This document shows, piece by piece, positions 16,576 through 24,841 of a stretch of DNA of 64,000 nucleotides. Under the pieces are notes generated by a model. That model saw only the letters and a program-made list of their open reading frames with translations, did no database searches and was not told where the DNA came from. The position numbers and the translations under genes are program-made. The stretch covers positions 32,254 through 96,253 of the forward strand of contig CAZVED010000005.1 in the NCBI GenBank assembly GCA_964626205.1. Direction: 5' to 3'. Source of the stretch: CAZVED01 sp964626205 (GTDB taxonomy: Bacteria; Patescibacteriota; Patescibacteriia; SG8-24). Numbering within the stretch: the first letter of the stretch is position 1; every line of letters starts with the position of its first letter.

Positions 16576-18090
16576 ATGCGCCTCGAACCCGTCATCGGGC
16601 TGGAGATCCACGTCCAGCTCAAGACCAAGTCCAAAATGTTCTGCTCCTGTTCCAACAGGGGCGAATTCGAGTCGCCCAACGTCACGGTCTGCGAGATCTG
16701 CCTCGGCCACCCCGGCACCCTCCCGGTCGTGAACGCTCAGGCAGTCCGGTTCGGCGTGCTTGCCGGCCTCGCCTTTGGCGGCACCATCGCCGGACACTCC
16801 AAGTTCGACCGCAAGAACTACTTCTACCCAGACCTCCCGAAGGGGTACCAAATCTCCCAGTTCGACCTGCCCATCGTCTCCGGTGGCGTCTTGCAGTTCA
16901 CCGTGAAAGACGAGAATGGGAACGAGATCGTCCGCGAATGTCGCATCACCCGCCTGCACCTCGAAGAGGACGCGGCGAAGCTCTCCCATTCCCCGGACGG
17001 CGGCTCTTCCTTGGTGGATTACAATCGCGCCGGCACCCCGCTCGCGGAGATCGTCACGGAGCCCGACCTACGCTCTCCTGCCGAAGCCAAAGCGTTTCTG
17101 CAGGAGCTCCGTCTCCTCATGCGCTACGTCGGCGTTTCGGATGCAGACATGGAAAAAGGCCACCTCCGTTGCGACGCCAACGTCTCCTTGCGCGAGGCGG
17201 GCAGCGACCGCCTGTACCCCAAGACTGAGGTAAAGAACATCAACTCGTTCCGCTCAGTGGAGCGCGCCTTGGATTATGAGATCAAGCGCCAAACCAAGCT
17301 CTGGCTCGACGACAAGCCGCCGATGGACCTCACGACACGCGGCTGGGACGACACCAAGGGCATCACGGTCGAGCAGCGCACCAAGGAGGGCGCGAGCGAC
17401 TACCGCTACTTCCCGGAGCCCGACCTCCCTCCCCTGCACCTCACCGAGCTCGGCGAAGAGCTCCGCGCAAAGGTTCCTGAGCTTCCCACAGCACGGCGGG
17501 CGCGTTTCATGGACGAATACGGCTTCTCCAAGGACGATGCCGCGACCATCTGTGACGACCTCGCCCTTGCCGCCTATGCCGAGAAGGTCTTCAGCGAGCT
17601 CCAGGAGTGGGCCTCGACGCAAGCAAAGGCTGACGGCAAGGCGTTCGATTGGGATACTGAGCGTCCCGCATACAGTCGCCTCGTTGCTGGCTGGCTCCTC
17701 ACCAAGCTCCGCGGCGTCATGGCCGAGCACAAAATCGACATCCGTACGCTGAAAATCCTCCCTGAGAACTTTGCTGAGCTCATCGTCATGATCGCGCAAA
17801 AGAAGGTCACGGGTGCAAACGGCCTCGTCATCCTCACTGAGATGGCCATGTCCGGTGCAGATCCGTCCATTATCATGGAAGAAAAGAACCTCGGCGCCAT
17901 CGAGGACTCCGGCGAATTGGAGCTAGCCGTGAAGAACGCCATCGTCGCTAACGAGAAGTCCGTCGCGGACTACAAGGCTGGCAAAGAAGCCGCCATCATG
18001 TTCTTGGTCGGCCAAGTCATGCGCCTTACCAAGGGCAAGGCGGATCCGGAGACCGCGAAGGAACTGCTCAAAAAAGAGCTCGCAGGGTAA
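16576..18090 (+). CDS. gatB: Aspartyl/glutamyl-tRNA(Asn/Gln) amidotransferase subunit B
   Basis: A 504-residue subunit of GatCAB, which phosphorylates and amidates Glu-tRNA(Gln) or Asp-tRNA(Asn) with ammonia made by GatA. The cradle domain begins with PVIGLEIHVQLKTKSKMFC and carries four zinc cysteines (23, 25, 39, 42). YFYPDLPKGYQISQ and VDYNRAGTPLAEIVTEPD follow, then the helical and YqeY domains with LVGQVMRLTKGKADP at the C-terminus. The start MRLEPVI is preferred to an in-frame ATG 33 nt upstream because it matches the family. GatA and GatC are not in the window. Confidence 0.97.
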   Translation: MRLEPVIGLEIHVQLKTKSKMFCSCSNRGEFESPNVTVCEICLGHPGTLPVVNAQAVRFGVLAGLAFGGTIAGHSKFDRKNYFYPDLPKGYQISQFDLPIVSGGVLQFTVKDENGNEIVRECRITRLHLEEDAAKLSHSPDGGSSLVDYNRAGTPLAEIVTEPDLRSPAEAKAFLQELRLLMRYVGVSDADMEKGHLRCDANVSLREAGSDRLYPKTEVKNINSFRSVERALDYEIKRQTKLWLDDKPPMDLTTRGWDDTKGITVEQRTKEGASDYRYFPEPDLPPLHLTELGEELRAKVPELPTARRARFMDEYGFSKDDAATICDDLALAAYAEKVFSELQEWASTQAKADGKAFDWDTERPAYSRLVAGWLLTKLRGVMAEHKIDIRTLKILPENFAELIVMIAQKKVTGANGLVILTEMAMSGADPSIIMEEKNLGAIEDSGELELAVKNAIVANEKSVADYKAGKEAAIMFLVGQVMRLTKGKADPETAKELLKKELAG

Positions 18091-18092
18091 CG

Positions 18093-18120
18093 AAAAATCC
18101 CGCCGAACGGCGGGATTTTT
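18093..18120. terminator. Bidirectional terminator between gatB and the DUF5679 gene
   Basis: AAAAATCCCGCCG / CGGCGGGATTTTT, a 13-bp symmetrical stem. Confidence 0.9.
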
Positions 18121-18138
18121 CTTAGACCTTTTACGGTC

Positions 18139-18309
18139 TTATGCCTTCTTGCTCGGCAGGATCTTGAACATGCCCGTTCCGCAGACAGAGCAGACGCCTT
18201 TCATGGCCGGGCGCGTTCCGCCGCCCTTGGCCGGCATCGCAACTTCGGCAGCGTCCTTCATGGCACGCTTGTCCTTGCACTTTACGCAATAGCCGATGAC
18301 CTCTTCCAT
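18139..18309 (-). CDS. DUF5679 small zinc-ribbon protein
   Basis: A 56-residue protein with two CxxC pairs: YCVKCKDKR (Cys8, Cys11) and VCSVCGTGMF (Cys40, Cys43). This is the layout of the small DUF5679 family, common in CPR and some other bacteria, with a conserved KRxMKDxxEV stretch and a Lys-rich tail. The role is unknown; a nucleic-acid-binding zinc ribbon is likely from the fold. It has a TGCTAAACT -10 box at 18340-18345 and no clear Shine-Dalgarno. The gene is a useful taxonomic marker here. Confidence 0.8.
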   Translation of the reverse strand: MEEVIGYCVKCKDKRAMKDAAEVAMPAKGGGTRPAMKGVCSVCGTGMFKILPSKKA

Positions 18310-18339
18310 AGTAGGATGAAGCTTAAGAGTTCTGCATAC

Positions 18340-18345
18340 AGTTTA
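18340..18345 (-). promoter_or_regulatory. Extended -10 (TGCTAAACT) of the DUF5679 gene
   Basis: TAAACT with TGC extension on the minus strand; leader of about 25-30 nt. Confidence 0.5.
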
Positions 18346-18463
18346 GCATAAATAAGGCTGGCTGGCTAGGACGTGCACCCTTATTGTGAAGCATAAATGG
18401 CTTATTTTGGCTCAATAGAGCAAAAATAAGGTTATGCAAAAGAGCGTAAAAAATGAGCCTATT
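18346..18463. other. A+T-rich intergenic region downstream of miaA
   Basis: About 118 bp, much richer in A+T than the surroundings. It holds a direct repeat AGCATAAAT (near 18345 and 18390), ATAAGG/CCTTAT inverted pairs and a 15-bp sequence (18398-18412) repeated exactly in the promoter upstream of miaA (19428-19442). No coding sequence is seen. Confidence 0.6.
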
Positions 18464-19387
18464 TCAAGCAAGGAACCTTTGTACGTCTCGCGTCGCTTGC
18501 CCGACCGTCCGCACCCACACGATGCGCTTATCGCGCCGAAACCAAGTCATTTGCCGCTTCGCATACCTCCGCGTTTCGCGCTTGATGCGCTCGACCGCTT
18601 CCTCAAACGATACTTCTCCGCGCAAAAACTGCCCCAACTGCCGATGACCGAGCGAGGAAAGCACCGGATGCTCCCATCCGTACCGCTTACCGAGCCGCTC
18701 CGACTCCTTAAGGAGACCGGCGCGCAGCATAAGGTCGACCCGTCGGTCGATTCGCCGGACAAGCTCGCTGCGTTCACGCGTGACACCAAGCTTCAAGGCG
18801 TCATATCGTGGCGTTCCTCGGCGCTGCAGTTCGGAAAACGGCTTCCCTGTCGCATGAATGACCTCCAACGCCCGCGTGATGAACCGCCGGTTCTGCGGAG
18901 TGATACGCGCGGCATACACCGGGTCCAACCGGACAAGCTCTGCGAACAAGTCATACGTTTCACGACGCTCTAATCCCTTTCGCACAGCCGGATTCGCCAC
19001 AACCTTGGGAATGGAGAAGTTCTCCACGACCGCATCGACATATAAGCCTGTTCCGCCGACAAGGATCGGTACATGCCCGCGTTTCACGATTTCCCGCACC
19101 TTGCGAGTGACCATGCGCTGAAACTGCGCGGCTGTCACCTGCGCAGACGGCGCACGGAACGCCATTAGATGATGCGCGATGCCGTCGACCCAATAGGCGC
19201 GGACACCGCGCTTCGTCGCCCATTCCCCCTCCGGTACTGCCGCCCCGATGCTCATACCGCGATAGAACTGCCGCGAGTCCGCAGAAATGACCTCGCCCTT
19301 AAACCGCTTCGCCAACGCCAAAGAAAGATCCGTCTTTCCGGACGCTGTAGGACCGACAATGACGATAAGTTTAGGCAGCTTCTGCAT
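18464..19387 (-). CDS. miaA: tRNA dimethylallyltransferase
   Basis: A 307-residue enzyme that adds a dimethylallyl group to N6 of A37 in tRNAs reading UNN codons. It has the P-loop IVGPTASGKTDLSLALA, then SADSRQFYRGMSIGAA with the catalytic Asp, LVGGTGLYVDAVVENF, and the tRNA-binding NRRFITRALEVI and RRYAKRQMTWFRRD. Length and order are normal. The ATG at 19387 follows a TGCTATCGT box by 9 nt, so the mRNA is probably leaderless. Confidence 0.96.
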   Translation of the reverse strand: MQKLPKLIVIVGPTASGKTDLSLALAKRFKGEVISADSRQFYRGMSIGAAVPEGEWATKRGVRAYWVDGIAHHLMAFRAPSAQVTAAQFQRMVTRKVREIVKRGHVPILVGGTGLYVDAVVENFSIPKVVANPAVRKGLERRETYDLFAELVRLDPVYAARITPQNRRFITRALEVIHATGKPFSELQRRGTPRYDALKLGVTRERSELVRRIDRRVDLMLRAGLLKESERLGKRYGWEHPVLSSLGHRQLGQFLRGEVSFEEAVERIKRETRRYAKRQMTWFRRDKRIVWVRTVGQATRDVQRFLA

Positions 19388-19396
19388 ATACGACGC

Positions 19397-19402
19397 ACGA
19401 TA
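19397..19402 (-). promoter_or_regulatory. Extended -10 (TGCTATCGT) of miaA
   Basis: TATCGT with TGC extension, 9 nt upstream of the ATG, no Shine-Dalgarno. Confidence 0.5.
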
Positions 19403-19418
19403 GCATCATGCTTTCACG

Positions 19419-19447
19419 TTGACAATTTGGCTTATTTTGGCTATGGT
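19419..19447 (+). promoter_or_regulatory. Consensus sigma70 promoter of the 19467 gene
   Basis: TTGACA at 19419-19424, 17-nt A+T-rich spacer, TATGGT at 19442-19447. Divergent from the miaA promoter. The spacer contains the 15-bp repeat shared with 18398-18412. Confidence 0.75.
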
Positions 19448-19466
19448 TCATCCATACCTTACGCAT

Positions 19467-20006
19467 ATGGCACTCGGAGAAATGAACCCATCCAACGAGC
19501 AATGGACTGAACGCGCTCAACGAGAAACCGTCGCTGCGCGCGAAGTACGTCGTCAGGAATCCCCCGAGCGCGCGGCAGCCGCCAATGCTCCAGAGCAAAC
19601 AGAGGATGAAAGGCTCGAGGAATTCGTCGCGACACTCACGCCGGAACGTCTGCGCGCGGAAGAAGCTCGGCTCGAAGACTTCATCAAGGCATTCCAAAAG
19701 GATCTTGGCGACCTCATGGATCTTGCTCCGGAATCTACCGCGCTCGCGCAAGAGCTTGTCGCCGGAGACATGAAAATGCTCCAGGCCATCCAGCTGCAGC
19801 GTGGGCGCCTTGGCGACGGCCGCATGGAGATTCCGCGTGCACCGAAGGTTGCTGCGGAATACGCACAAACCATGCGCCCGGAAGAATTCACGGAAGCGCA
19901 AAAAGGCTCATCCGCGACCGTTCCACCTCCGGCGCGACGGAAACGGCCAGCGCAGGACATCAGCAACGCCCCGACGGAATTCCCCAAATCCGACCTTCCA
20001 AACTGA
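19467..20006 (+). CDS. Acidic coiled-coil hypothetical protein
   Basis: A 179-residue soluble protein, rich in Glu, Ala and Arg, with long heptad-like helices (residues about 10-110) and a disordered, Pro-rich C-terminus. No catalytic motif. The start at 19467 (MALGEMN) is 13 nt after the predicted transcription start; there is no Shine-Dalgarno. First of three similar acidic helical proteins in a row, each of unknown role. Confidence 0.6.
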   Translation: MALGEMNPSNEQWTERAQRETVAAREVRRQESPERAAAANAPEQTEDERLEEFVATLTPERLRAEEARLEDFIKAFQKDLGDLMDLAPESTALAQELVAGDMKMLQAIQLQRGRLGDGRMEIPRAPKVAAEYAQTMRPEEFTEAQKGSSATVPPPARRKRPAQDISNAPTEFPKSDLPN

Positions 20007-20019
20007 CTATTCGACAACA

Positions 20020-20045
20020 ACGACCGGCTGCCACCGGTCGTTTTG
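20020..20045 (+). terminator. Intrinsic terminator
   Basis: ACGACCGG / CCGGTCGT followed by TTTT, after the 19467-20006 gene. Confidence 0.85.
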
Positions 20046-20072
20046 CATTCCCTGCCATACGACGCGGCCCCA

Positions 20073-20101
20073 TTGACAAACCGCCGGAAATCCCCTATAG
20101 T
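20073..20101 (+). promoter_or_regulatory. Consensus sigma70 promoter of the 20170 gene
   Basis: TTGACA at 20073-20078, 17-nt spacer, TATAGT at 20096-20101, among the best promoters in the window. Confidence 0.85.
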
Positions 20102-20124
20102 CACGTGTTCGTCAAAAGACGAAA

Positions 20125-20149
20125 GATGCCTTGGTTTTTCCACGGCATC
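20125..20149 (+). promoter_or_regulatory. Leader hairpin upstream of the 20170 gene
   Basis: GATGCC-T-TGG / CCA-C-GGCATC around a TTTTT loop, in a leader of about 60 nt between promoter and start codon. It could protect the mRNA or regulate initiation; no known riboswitch class fits. Confidence 0.4.
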
Positions 20150-20169
20150 TCAAACACAAGGAGCTTGCC

Positions 20170-20574
20170 GTGGGAAACCACAACGTTATCGATCTTTTCG
20201 CAGGAAAGCGCGCACAGCAGCGCCTTCGTCATCTGTTCGGAAGCTTCGTGGGGACCTACGACAACCCGGCGATTCGTGGAGGAAGGCTCGCCTTCGTGCT
20301 CTACGCGCCCGGCAGCGCCGCCGACCCGTCCTTGCTCCGTTCCCTCATCGCCAAAGTCACGCTGCCCGGCAGCGACATGGTGCACGAAGCGCGCATCACG
20401 GAGGTCGAGCACGACCCCGAGCGCGGCCTCTACTGGCTCTACACCGCACCTGGCTCCCTGCCCGTTCCGGATACCACCGGAGCGATGCAGCTGGCGCTCC
20501 GAAGTTCGTGCGGCAAGCACTGTTTCGAAGGCGTCCCAACGATTCCATCGAAGCGAGCCACCGAAAAATCCTGA
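20170..20574 (+). CDS. Hypothetical protein with GTG start
   Basis: A 134-residue soluble alpha/beta protein. The GTG at 20170 is chosen because AAGGAG lies 7 nt upstream and the strong promoter gives a matching leader; an in-frame ATG at 20131 lies inside the leader hairpin. The sequence has several beta strands (RLAFVLYAPG; GLYWLYTAPG) and a CGKHC pair near the C-terminus. No family recognised. Own terminator at 20579-20605. Confidence 0.6.
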   Translation: MGNHNVIDLFAGKRAQQRLRHLFGSFVGTYDNPAIRGGRLAFVLYAPGSAADPSLLRSLIAKVTLPGSDMVHEARITEVEHDPERGLYWLYTAPGSLPVPDTTGAMQLALRSSCGKHCFEGVPTIPSKRATEKS

Positions 20575-20578
20575 CTCC

Positions 20579-20605
20579 AGCTCCTGTCATACGGGAGCTT
20601 TTTTT
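20579..20605 (+). terminator. Intrinsic terminator
   Basis: AGCTCC / GGGAGCT with seven T, after the 20170-20574 gene. Confidence 0.88.
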
Positions 20606-20628
20606 ATCCATCCAAGTGTCCATTGCGA

Positions 20629-20657
20629 TTGACAAAACCGCTCATTTCTGCTATATT
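20629..20657 (+). promoter_or_regulatory. Consensus sigma70 promoter of the 20677 gene
   Basis: TTGACA at 20629-20634, 17-nt spacer, TATATT at 20652-20657 with a TGC extension. Confidence 0.85.
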
Positions 20658-20676
20658 TCTTGGTAGCAACCTAACC

Positions 20677-21126
20677 ATGAACAGTATGGGGAAACCCGAA
20701 ATGCTGTGGGGAAACGCGCCGGACGCACCCGAGCTCCACGACGACGAGTCGCCGGAAGCCAAGCTGCAGCGCGAAGAAAATGAGCGCGCCAAGGACCGCC
20801 TGAACGCGGCGTCGTTCACGGAAGAGCTCGAGAAGACACCAAGCGAGCGCATGCACGAAAAGCTCGACGCAGAATCCTTCACTCAGGCATTGGAGATCGC
20901 ACAAGCCGCAACACTCAACGACATCGACCCGCTCATCCGCGAACTCAACAAGAAAGCCAGCGATCTCGACACCTACCGTAAAGGTATGGATGACGACTCG
21001 GAGCTCGCAAGCGAACTCGACAAGGATCTCGCGCGCCTCACCTCCTTGCTCGAGGCCGCAACAAACCGACGCCGGGATCTCCTCAAGACTATGCCGGTCA
21101 GCGACGACGAAATCGAGTCCATCTAA
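20677..21126 (+). CDS. Acidic helical hypothetical protein
   Basis: A 149-residue, strongly acidic, helical protein. It has an internal near-repeat: LNAASFTEELEKTPSERM and LDAESFTQALEIAQAATL, suggesting two copies of a short helical unit. No known family. Start 20677; a second ATG nine nt later is equally possible, since neither has a Shine-Dalgarno. It lies 15 nt before the next gene and is probably cotranscribed with it. Confidence 0.6.
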   Translation: MNSMGKPEMLWGNAPDAPELHDDESPEAKLQREENERAKDRLNAASFTEELEKTPSERMHEKLDAESFTQALEIAQAATLNDIDPLIRELNKKASDLDTYRKGMDDDSELASELDKDLARLTSLLEAATNRRRDLLKTMPVSDDEIESI

Positions 21127-21141
21127 CCTCACGCCACGCAT

Positions 21142-22026
21142 ATGCCACGACACGAAACACTCAGGCCATCCGGAATGGAACATCCTGAGGACTCGCACTC
21201 CGGTGCCCCGGAACTCGGTGCAGGAGACGCCCCTGCAAAAAAGATCGACTCCAAGGAAACACGCGATTCCGGTATTTGGAAGAAAGGCGAGGACTCTGAC
21301 GAACTCATCTCCCCTGAGGAAGAGGCGCGCTTGGAAATGAAGCGCGCGGAAACGAAGCAGGCCGTGCAGGACGAAGCTGCCATTGCGCAGGCCCGCATGG
21401 AGGCCAAAATGGCCGATCGCGGCCCAGGCAGCCTTGAGACGTCCGCGGCGATGCATGAAGCCGTCGGCGCTTCTGCGGAAGCCTTGCAGCGCAAAGAGAG
21501 CGAGGCGGTTGCCAAGGGAGTCGAATACCGCAGCACGCTTCTCCCCGAGAACGCCGGTAGCTTCGAGGGTGAAGAAGAGATCGAGGTAACAGACGACATG
21601 CTCACGGAGATTCAGACCGGAGCGCATGTCGACGCGGAAGCAGCAAAGACCCGCCTCGTCGCGGCCGAAGCCCGTCTTGCAGAGCTGAACGGCGCCGGTG
21701 GCGTTGATGCGCTCGAGAAGTCCCTCAAGGACAAGTACGGCTACGATGTCACGAACGTCGTCGGACGCTCCGGCATCATGGGCAAAATGAAGATGGGCTT
21801 CAAATCCCTGCTCAGCCCTGGTTTCAGTGCCATGAAGAAGACCTACGAGATGCGCCTCACCGAAAAGAACGCGCTCCAGGAGCAAGTCGCCATGGACAAG
21901 GCCATCGTCGCGGATCCGGAAGGGTTCGCCGCGCGCTCCAAGGCGAAGGCATCCGAACGCCGCATGAGCCGCCCGACAAAGGGCTCCTCTGGCAGCATGG
22001 GTATCGGCCGCAAGGGTCCGCAGTAA
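21142..22026 (+). CDS. Charged coiled-coil hypothetical protein
   Basis: A 294-residue protein: an acidic N-terminal half with long Glu/Ala/Lys-rich helices, a central part with DKYGYDVTNVVGRSGI, then a basic tail rich in Lys, Arg, Ser and Gly (RRMSRPTKGSSG). No membrane segment or signal peptide. No catalytic motif. Probably an operon partner of the 20677 gene. The acidic body with basic tail could suit a nucleic-acid-linked or scaffolding role, which is only a guess. Confidence 0.6.
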   Translation: MPRHETLRPSGMEHPEDSHSGAPELGAGDAPAKKIDSKETRDSGIWKKGEDSDELISPEEEARLEMKRAETKQAVQDEAAIAQARMEAKMADRGPGSLETSAAMHEAVGASAEALQRKESEAVAKGVEYRSTLLPENAGSFEGEEEIEVTDDMLTEIQTGAHVDAEAAKTRLVAAEARLAELNGAGGVDALEKSLKDKYGYDVTNVVGRSGIMGKMKMGFKSLLSPGFSAMKKTYEMRLTEKNALQEQVAMDKAIVADPEGFAARSKAKASERRMSRPTKGSSGSMGIGRKGPQ

Positions 22027-22040
22027 CCCGCCAGCAATAC

Positions 22041-22068
22041 GAAAACCGCCCCTTACGGGGCGGTTTTC
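22041..22068. terminator. Bidirectional terminator between the 21142 gene and thrS
   Basis: GAAAACCGCCCC / GGGGCGGTTTTC, a 12-bp symmetrical stem. Confidence 0.9.
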
Positions 22069-22086
22069 TGTTTTCAGAACACGTGT

Positions 22087-23910
22087 CTACAGTTCCATCT
22101 TGCGCTCCCGAATACCGGTCGCGACGTGGACAATGAAGTCTTCAAGCTTCATAGGGACCTCTTCCTCCTTGCCACGGATGCGAATCATCATGTCGTCGAG
22201 CGCAGCTTCCTTTTCGCCGACCACGATCATGTACGGCACCTTGAGCTTCGCGGCGTTGCGAATCTTCTTACCGACCGTGTCGTCGGAGGCGTCCACGGCG
22301 GAACGGATACCTGCGGCAAGAAGCTTCGCATGAAGCCGTTCAGCAATCTCCACATGGTCGCGACCGACCGGCACTACTTGCACCTGCGTCGGTGCGAGCC
22401 AGACCGGGAACGCGCCAGCAAAGTGCTCGATGAGGATGGAGAGGAAACGCTCCACGGAGCCGAGGATGGCGCGGTGAATCATGACTGGGCGGTGCTTCAC
22501 GCCGTCGTCGCCCATATAGGAAAGATTAAAGCGCTCCGGAAGGTTGAAGTCGAGCTGGATGGTGGCAAGCTGCCATTCACGGCCGATGGCATCCGTCGCG
22601 ATGAAGTCGATCTTCGGGCCGTAGAACGCGGCTTCCCCAACGCCCTCGACATACTGCTTCTCCCGCTTCTCGAGCAGCGCCGCGAGTGCGGATTCGGCTT
22701 TCTCCCACACCTCGTCGGAACCGAGGTAGGCACCGGGGTTCTTCGGGTCGCGAACAGAAAGACGAATGCGGAGTGGCATACCGAAACCAGCATAGAACTT
22801 CTCGATGACGTCCAAGACGCCGTTGGCTTCGTGCTCGATCTGGTCCGGTCGGCAGAAGACATGCGCGTCATCTTGCGTAATGGCACGGACGCGAGAGAGG
22901 CCTTGCAACTGCCCGGTGTTCTCGTCGCGGTAGACGGACGTGACTTCCGAGAAGCGCAGTGGAAGGTCGCGGTAGCTACGCGGCTGGGAGTCGTAAATCT
23001 GCGTGTGGTGCGGGCAGTTCATCGGCTTCATCACGAAACGCTCGTCCGTCTTCTTGCTGGAGACGTAGAACAGGTCGTCCTCGAACTTCTCCAAGTGGCC
23101 GGAGGTGGCGTAGAGGTCGGTCTTGGTGATGTGCGGAATCCACACCGGCGTGTAGCCGAGCGGAACCTGCAACGCCTGCACGAACGCTTCGAGCTCGCGG
23201 CGGAGTAACGTGCCGCGCGGGGTAAACATCGGGAGCCCCGGACCGACGAGATTGGAGAACGTGAAGAGGTCGAGCTCTTGGCCCAGCTTGCGATGATCGC
23301 GCTTCTCGGCTTCCTCCAACATCTTGAGGTGCGCTTCGAGTTCGTCCTTGGTAGGGAAAGCGAAGCCGTACACGCGCTGCAGCTGCGCGTTCTCCTGGTT
23401 GCCGCGCCAATACGCACCAGCGACGGACTTGAGCTTCACCGCGCCGATGAGCTTGGACGACTCCACGTGCGGGCCACGACAGAGGTCCACAAACTCGCCG
23501 GTGCGGTAGATGCTCGCGATGTCCGGCTTGGCAGTATCGAACTCCCCTTCCTCTTCCTCGCTCACGACCGCGGTCGTACCGCGCGTCTTCAAGTCGGTAA
23601 GGAGCTCCACCTTGAAGTCCTGTCCCTTCTCCTTGAAGAACGCGATGGCATCATCGATCGGCATCTCTTCGCGGACGAACGGAAGGTCACGCTGCATGAT
23701 CTTCTCCATGCGCTTCTCGATCTTGGCGAGGTCGAGCGGCGTGAGCTTGTGCTCCATCGCGATGTCGTAAAAGAAGCCGTGCTCGATGACCGGGCCGACG
23801 CCGAGCTTTGCATCCGGCCACAACTCCAAGACCGCGGCTGCCATCACGTGGGCTGCGGAGTGGCGCATGCTGTCGGTTTGGGTGAAATCTTGGGGCTTGA
23901 TTGCTGCCAT
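22087..23910 (-). CDS. thrS: Threonyl-tRNA synthetase lacking the TGS domain
   Basis: A 607-residue class II synthetase. The N-terminus begins almost directly with the editing domain (MRHSAAHVMAAAVLEL, DLCRGPHVESS), so the roughly 60-residue TGS domain of the E. coli enzyme is missing. The catalytic core has RVRAITQDDAHVFC and GSVERFLSILIEHFAGAFP (motif 3), with the zinc ligands including MKPMNCPHH. The anticodon-binding domain closes the protein. Absence of TGS is known in some lineages including CPR relatives. No Shine-Dalgarno is seen at 23910. Confidence 0.96.
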   Translation of the reverse strand: MAAIKPQDFTQTDSMRHSAAHVMAAAVLELWPDAKLGVGPVIEHGFFYDIAMEHKLTPLDLAKIEKRMEKIMQRDLPFVREEMPIDDAIAFFKEKGQDFKVELLTDLKTRGTTAVVSEEEEGEFDTAKPDIASIYRTGEFVDLCRGPHVESSKLIGAVKLKSVAGAYWRGNQENAQLQRVYGFAFPTKDELEAHLKMLEEAEKRDHRKLGQELDLFTFSNLVGPGLPMFTPRGTLLRRELEAFVQALQVPLGYTPVWIPHITKTDLYATSGHLEKFEDDLFYVSSKKTDERFVMKPMNCPHHTQIYDSQPRSYRDLPLRFSEVTSVYRDENTGQLQGLSRVRAITQDDAHVFCRPDQIEHEANGVLDVIEKFYAGFGMPLRIRLSVRDPKNPGAYLGSDEVWEKAESALAALLEKREKQYVEGVGEAAFYGPKIDFIATDAIGREWQLATIQLDFNLPERFNLSYMGDDGVKHRPVMIHRAILGSVERFLSILIEHFAGAFPVWLAPTQVQVVPVGRDHVEIAERLHAKLLAAGIRSAVDASDDTVGKKIRNAAKLKVPYMIVVGEKEAALDDMMIRIRGKEEEVPMKLEDFIVHVATGIRERKMEL

Positions 23911-24082
23911 ATGCTGCTGACTACAGGCTTAAAACCGCTTTCCATGGTACGCCGTCTACCATTGGACGGCAAGGGCCGAAAGAGTGCCAGTGACCACTTG
24001 ACCGAAACGGGTATATACGGTAAGAAGCGCTGGCAACGTCCCTTCACAACCCACATCGGATCACCATGAAAGGGGGCGAACA

Positions 24083-24805
24083 ATGCCCATCCTAGAGTAC
24101 CTGCTCGCCTTCGAGAACTTCCCTTTCCTCTTTGCCTTGCTGATGGGCATCATCTTCACCGTCGGCTCGGCCATCGGCATCGGACATACGGACGTCGACG
24201 TGGATGCGGACGCACACGCCGACATCGACACCGACCACTCCGTCGCGCATACCCACGAGATCCCGGGGCATGACCAACACGGCGGGAACCCGCTCGACAC
24301 GCAACCGGACCAGCACCTTCGCTCGCGAACGATGCGGGTGCTGTCCTTCTTCGGCATCGGGAAGGTCCCCTTCTCCGTCATCCTGACCACCGCGTGCTTC
24401 CTCTTCGGCATCACCGGCATGGTCGCAAACCAGTTCTTGGCGCCCGTCTTCAAGATCGGCGCCATCTACGGATGGATGTCGCTGGGCGCCGCGCTGTTCG
24501 TCACGATCGCGCTCACTGGCCGCTTCGCGCGGCTCGTAAACCGCATCATGCCGAGCACCGAAACGTACCCCACGCACGAAACCGACCTCGTCGGCTGCGT
24601 GGGTACCACCGAACTAACGACGACCGAGACGTTCGGCCGCGCGAACGTGCGGAGCCCCAACGGGGACCTCCACACGATCGCCTGCCGTACGGAAAGCGGT
24701 TCGATCCCTTCGGGGGCCGAAGTGTATGTCGCCGGCTACGACGCGGCGACGCGGACCTACCTCGTCTCGACGGAAAACGCAACCCTTCGCTTGCTTGCAG
24801 ACTGA
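24083..24805 (+). CDS. YqiJ-like membrane protein with OB-type domain
   Basis: A 240-residue membrane protein. The N-terminal membrane helix leads to a His/Asp-rich segment (residues about 35-67, with HTDVDVDADAHADID and HEIPGHDQHGG), two further hydrophobic helices and a C-terminal beta-rich OB-fold-like domain (TDLVGCVGTTELTTTETFG). This layout and the flotillin gene 36 nt downstream match the yqiJ-yqiK pair of Proteobacteria (OB_NTP/DUF1449, NfeD-related). The pair may organise membrane microdomains. The His/Asp loop may bind divalent metals. AAGGGGG lies 6 nt before the start. Confidence 0.75.
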   Translation: MPILEYLLAFENFPFLFALLMGIIFTVGSAIGIGHTDVDVDADAHADIDTDHSVAHTHEIPGHDQHGGNPLDTQPDQHLRSRTMRVLSFFGIGKVPFSVILTTACFLFGITGMVANQFLAPVFKIGAIYGWMSLGAALFVTIALTGRFARLVNRIMPSTETYPTHETDLVGCVGTTELTTTETFGRANVRSPNGDLHTIACRTESGSIPSGAEVYVAGYDAATRTYLVSTENATLRLLAD

Positions 24806-24841
24806 ACCATCACACGGAACGAAAGGTACAGGTACGAAACA

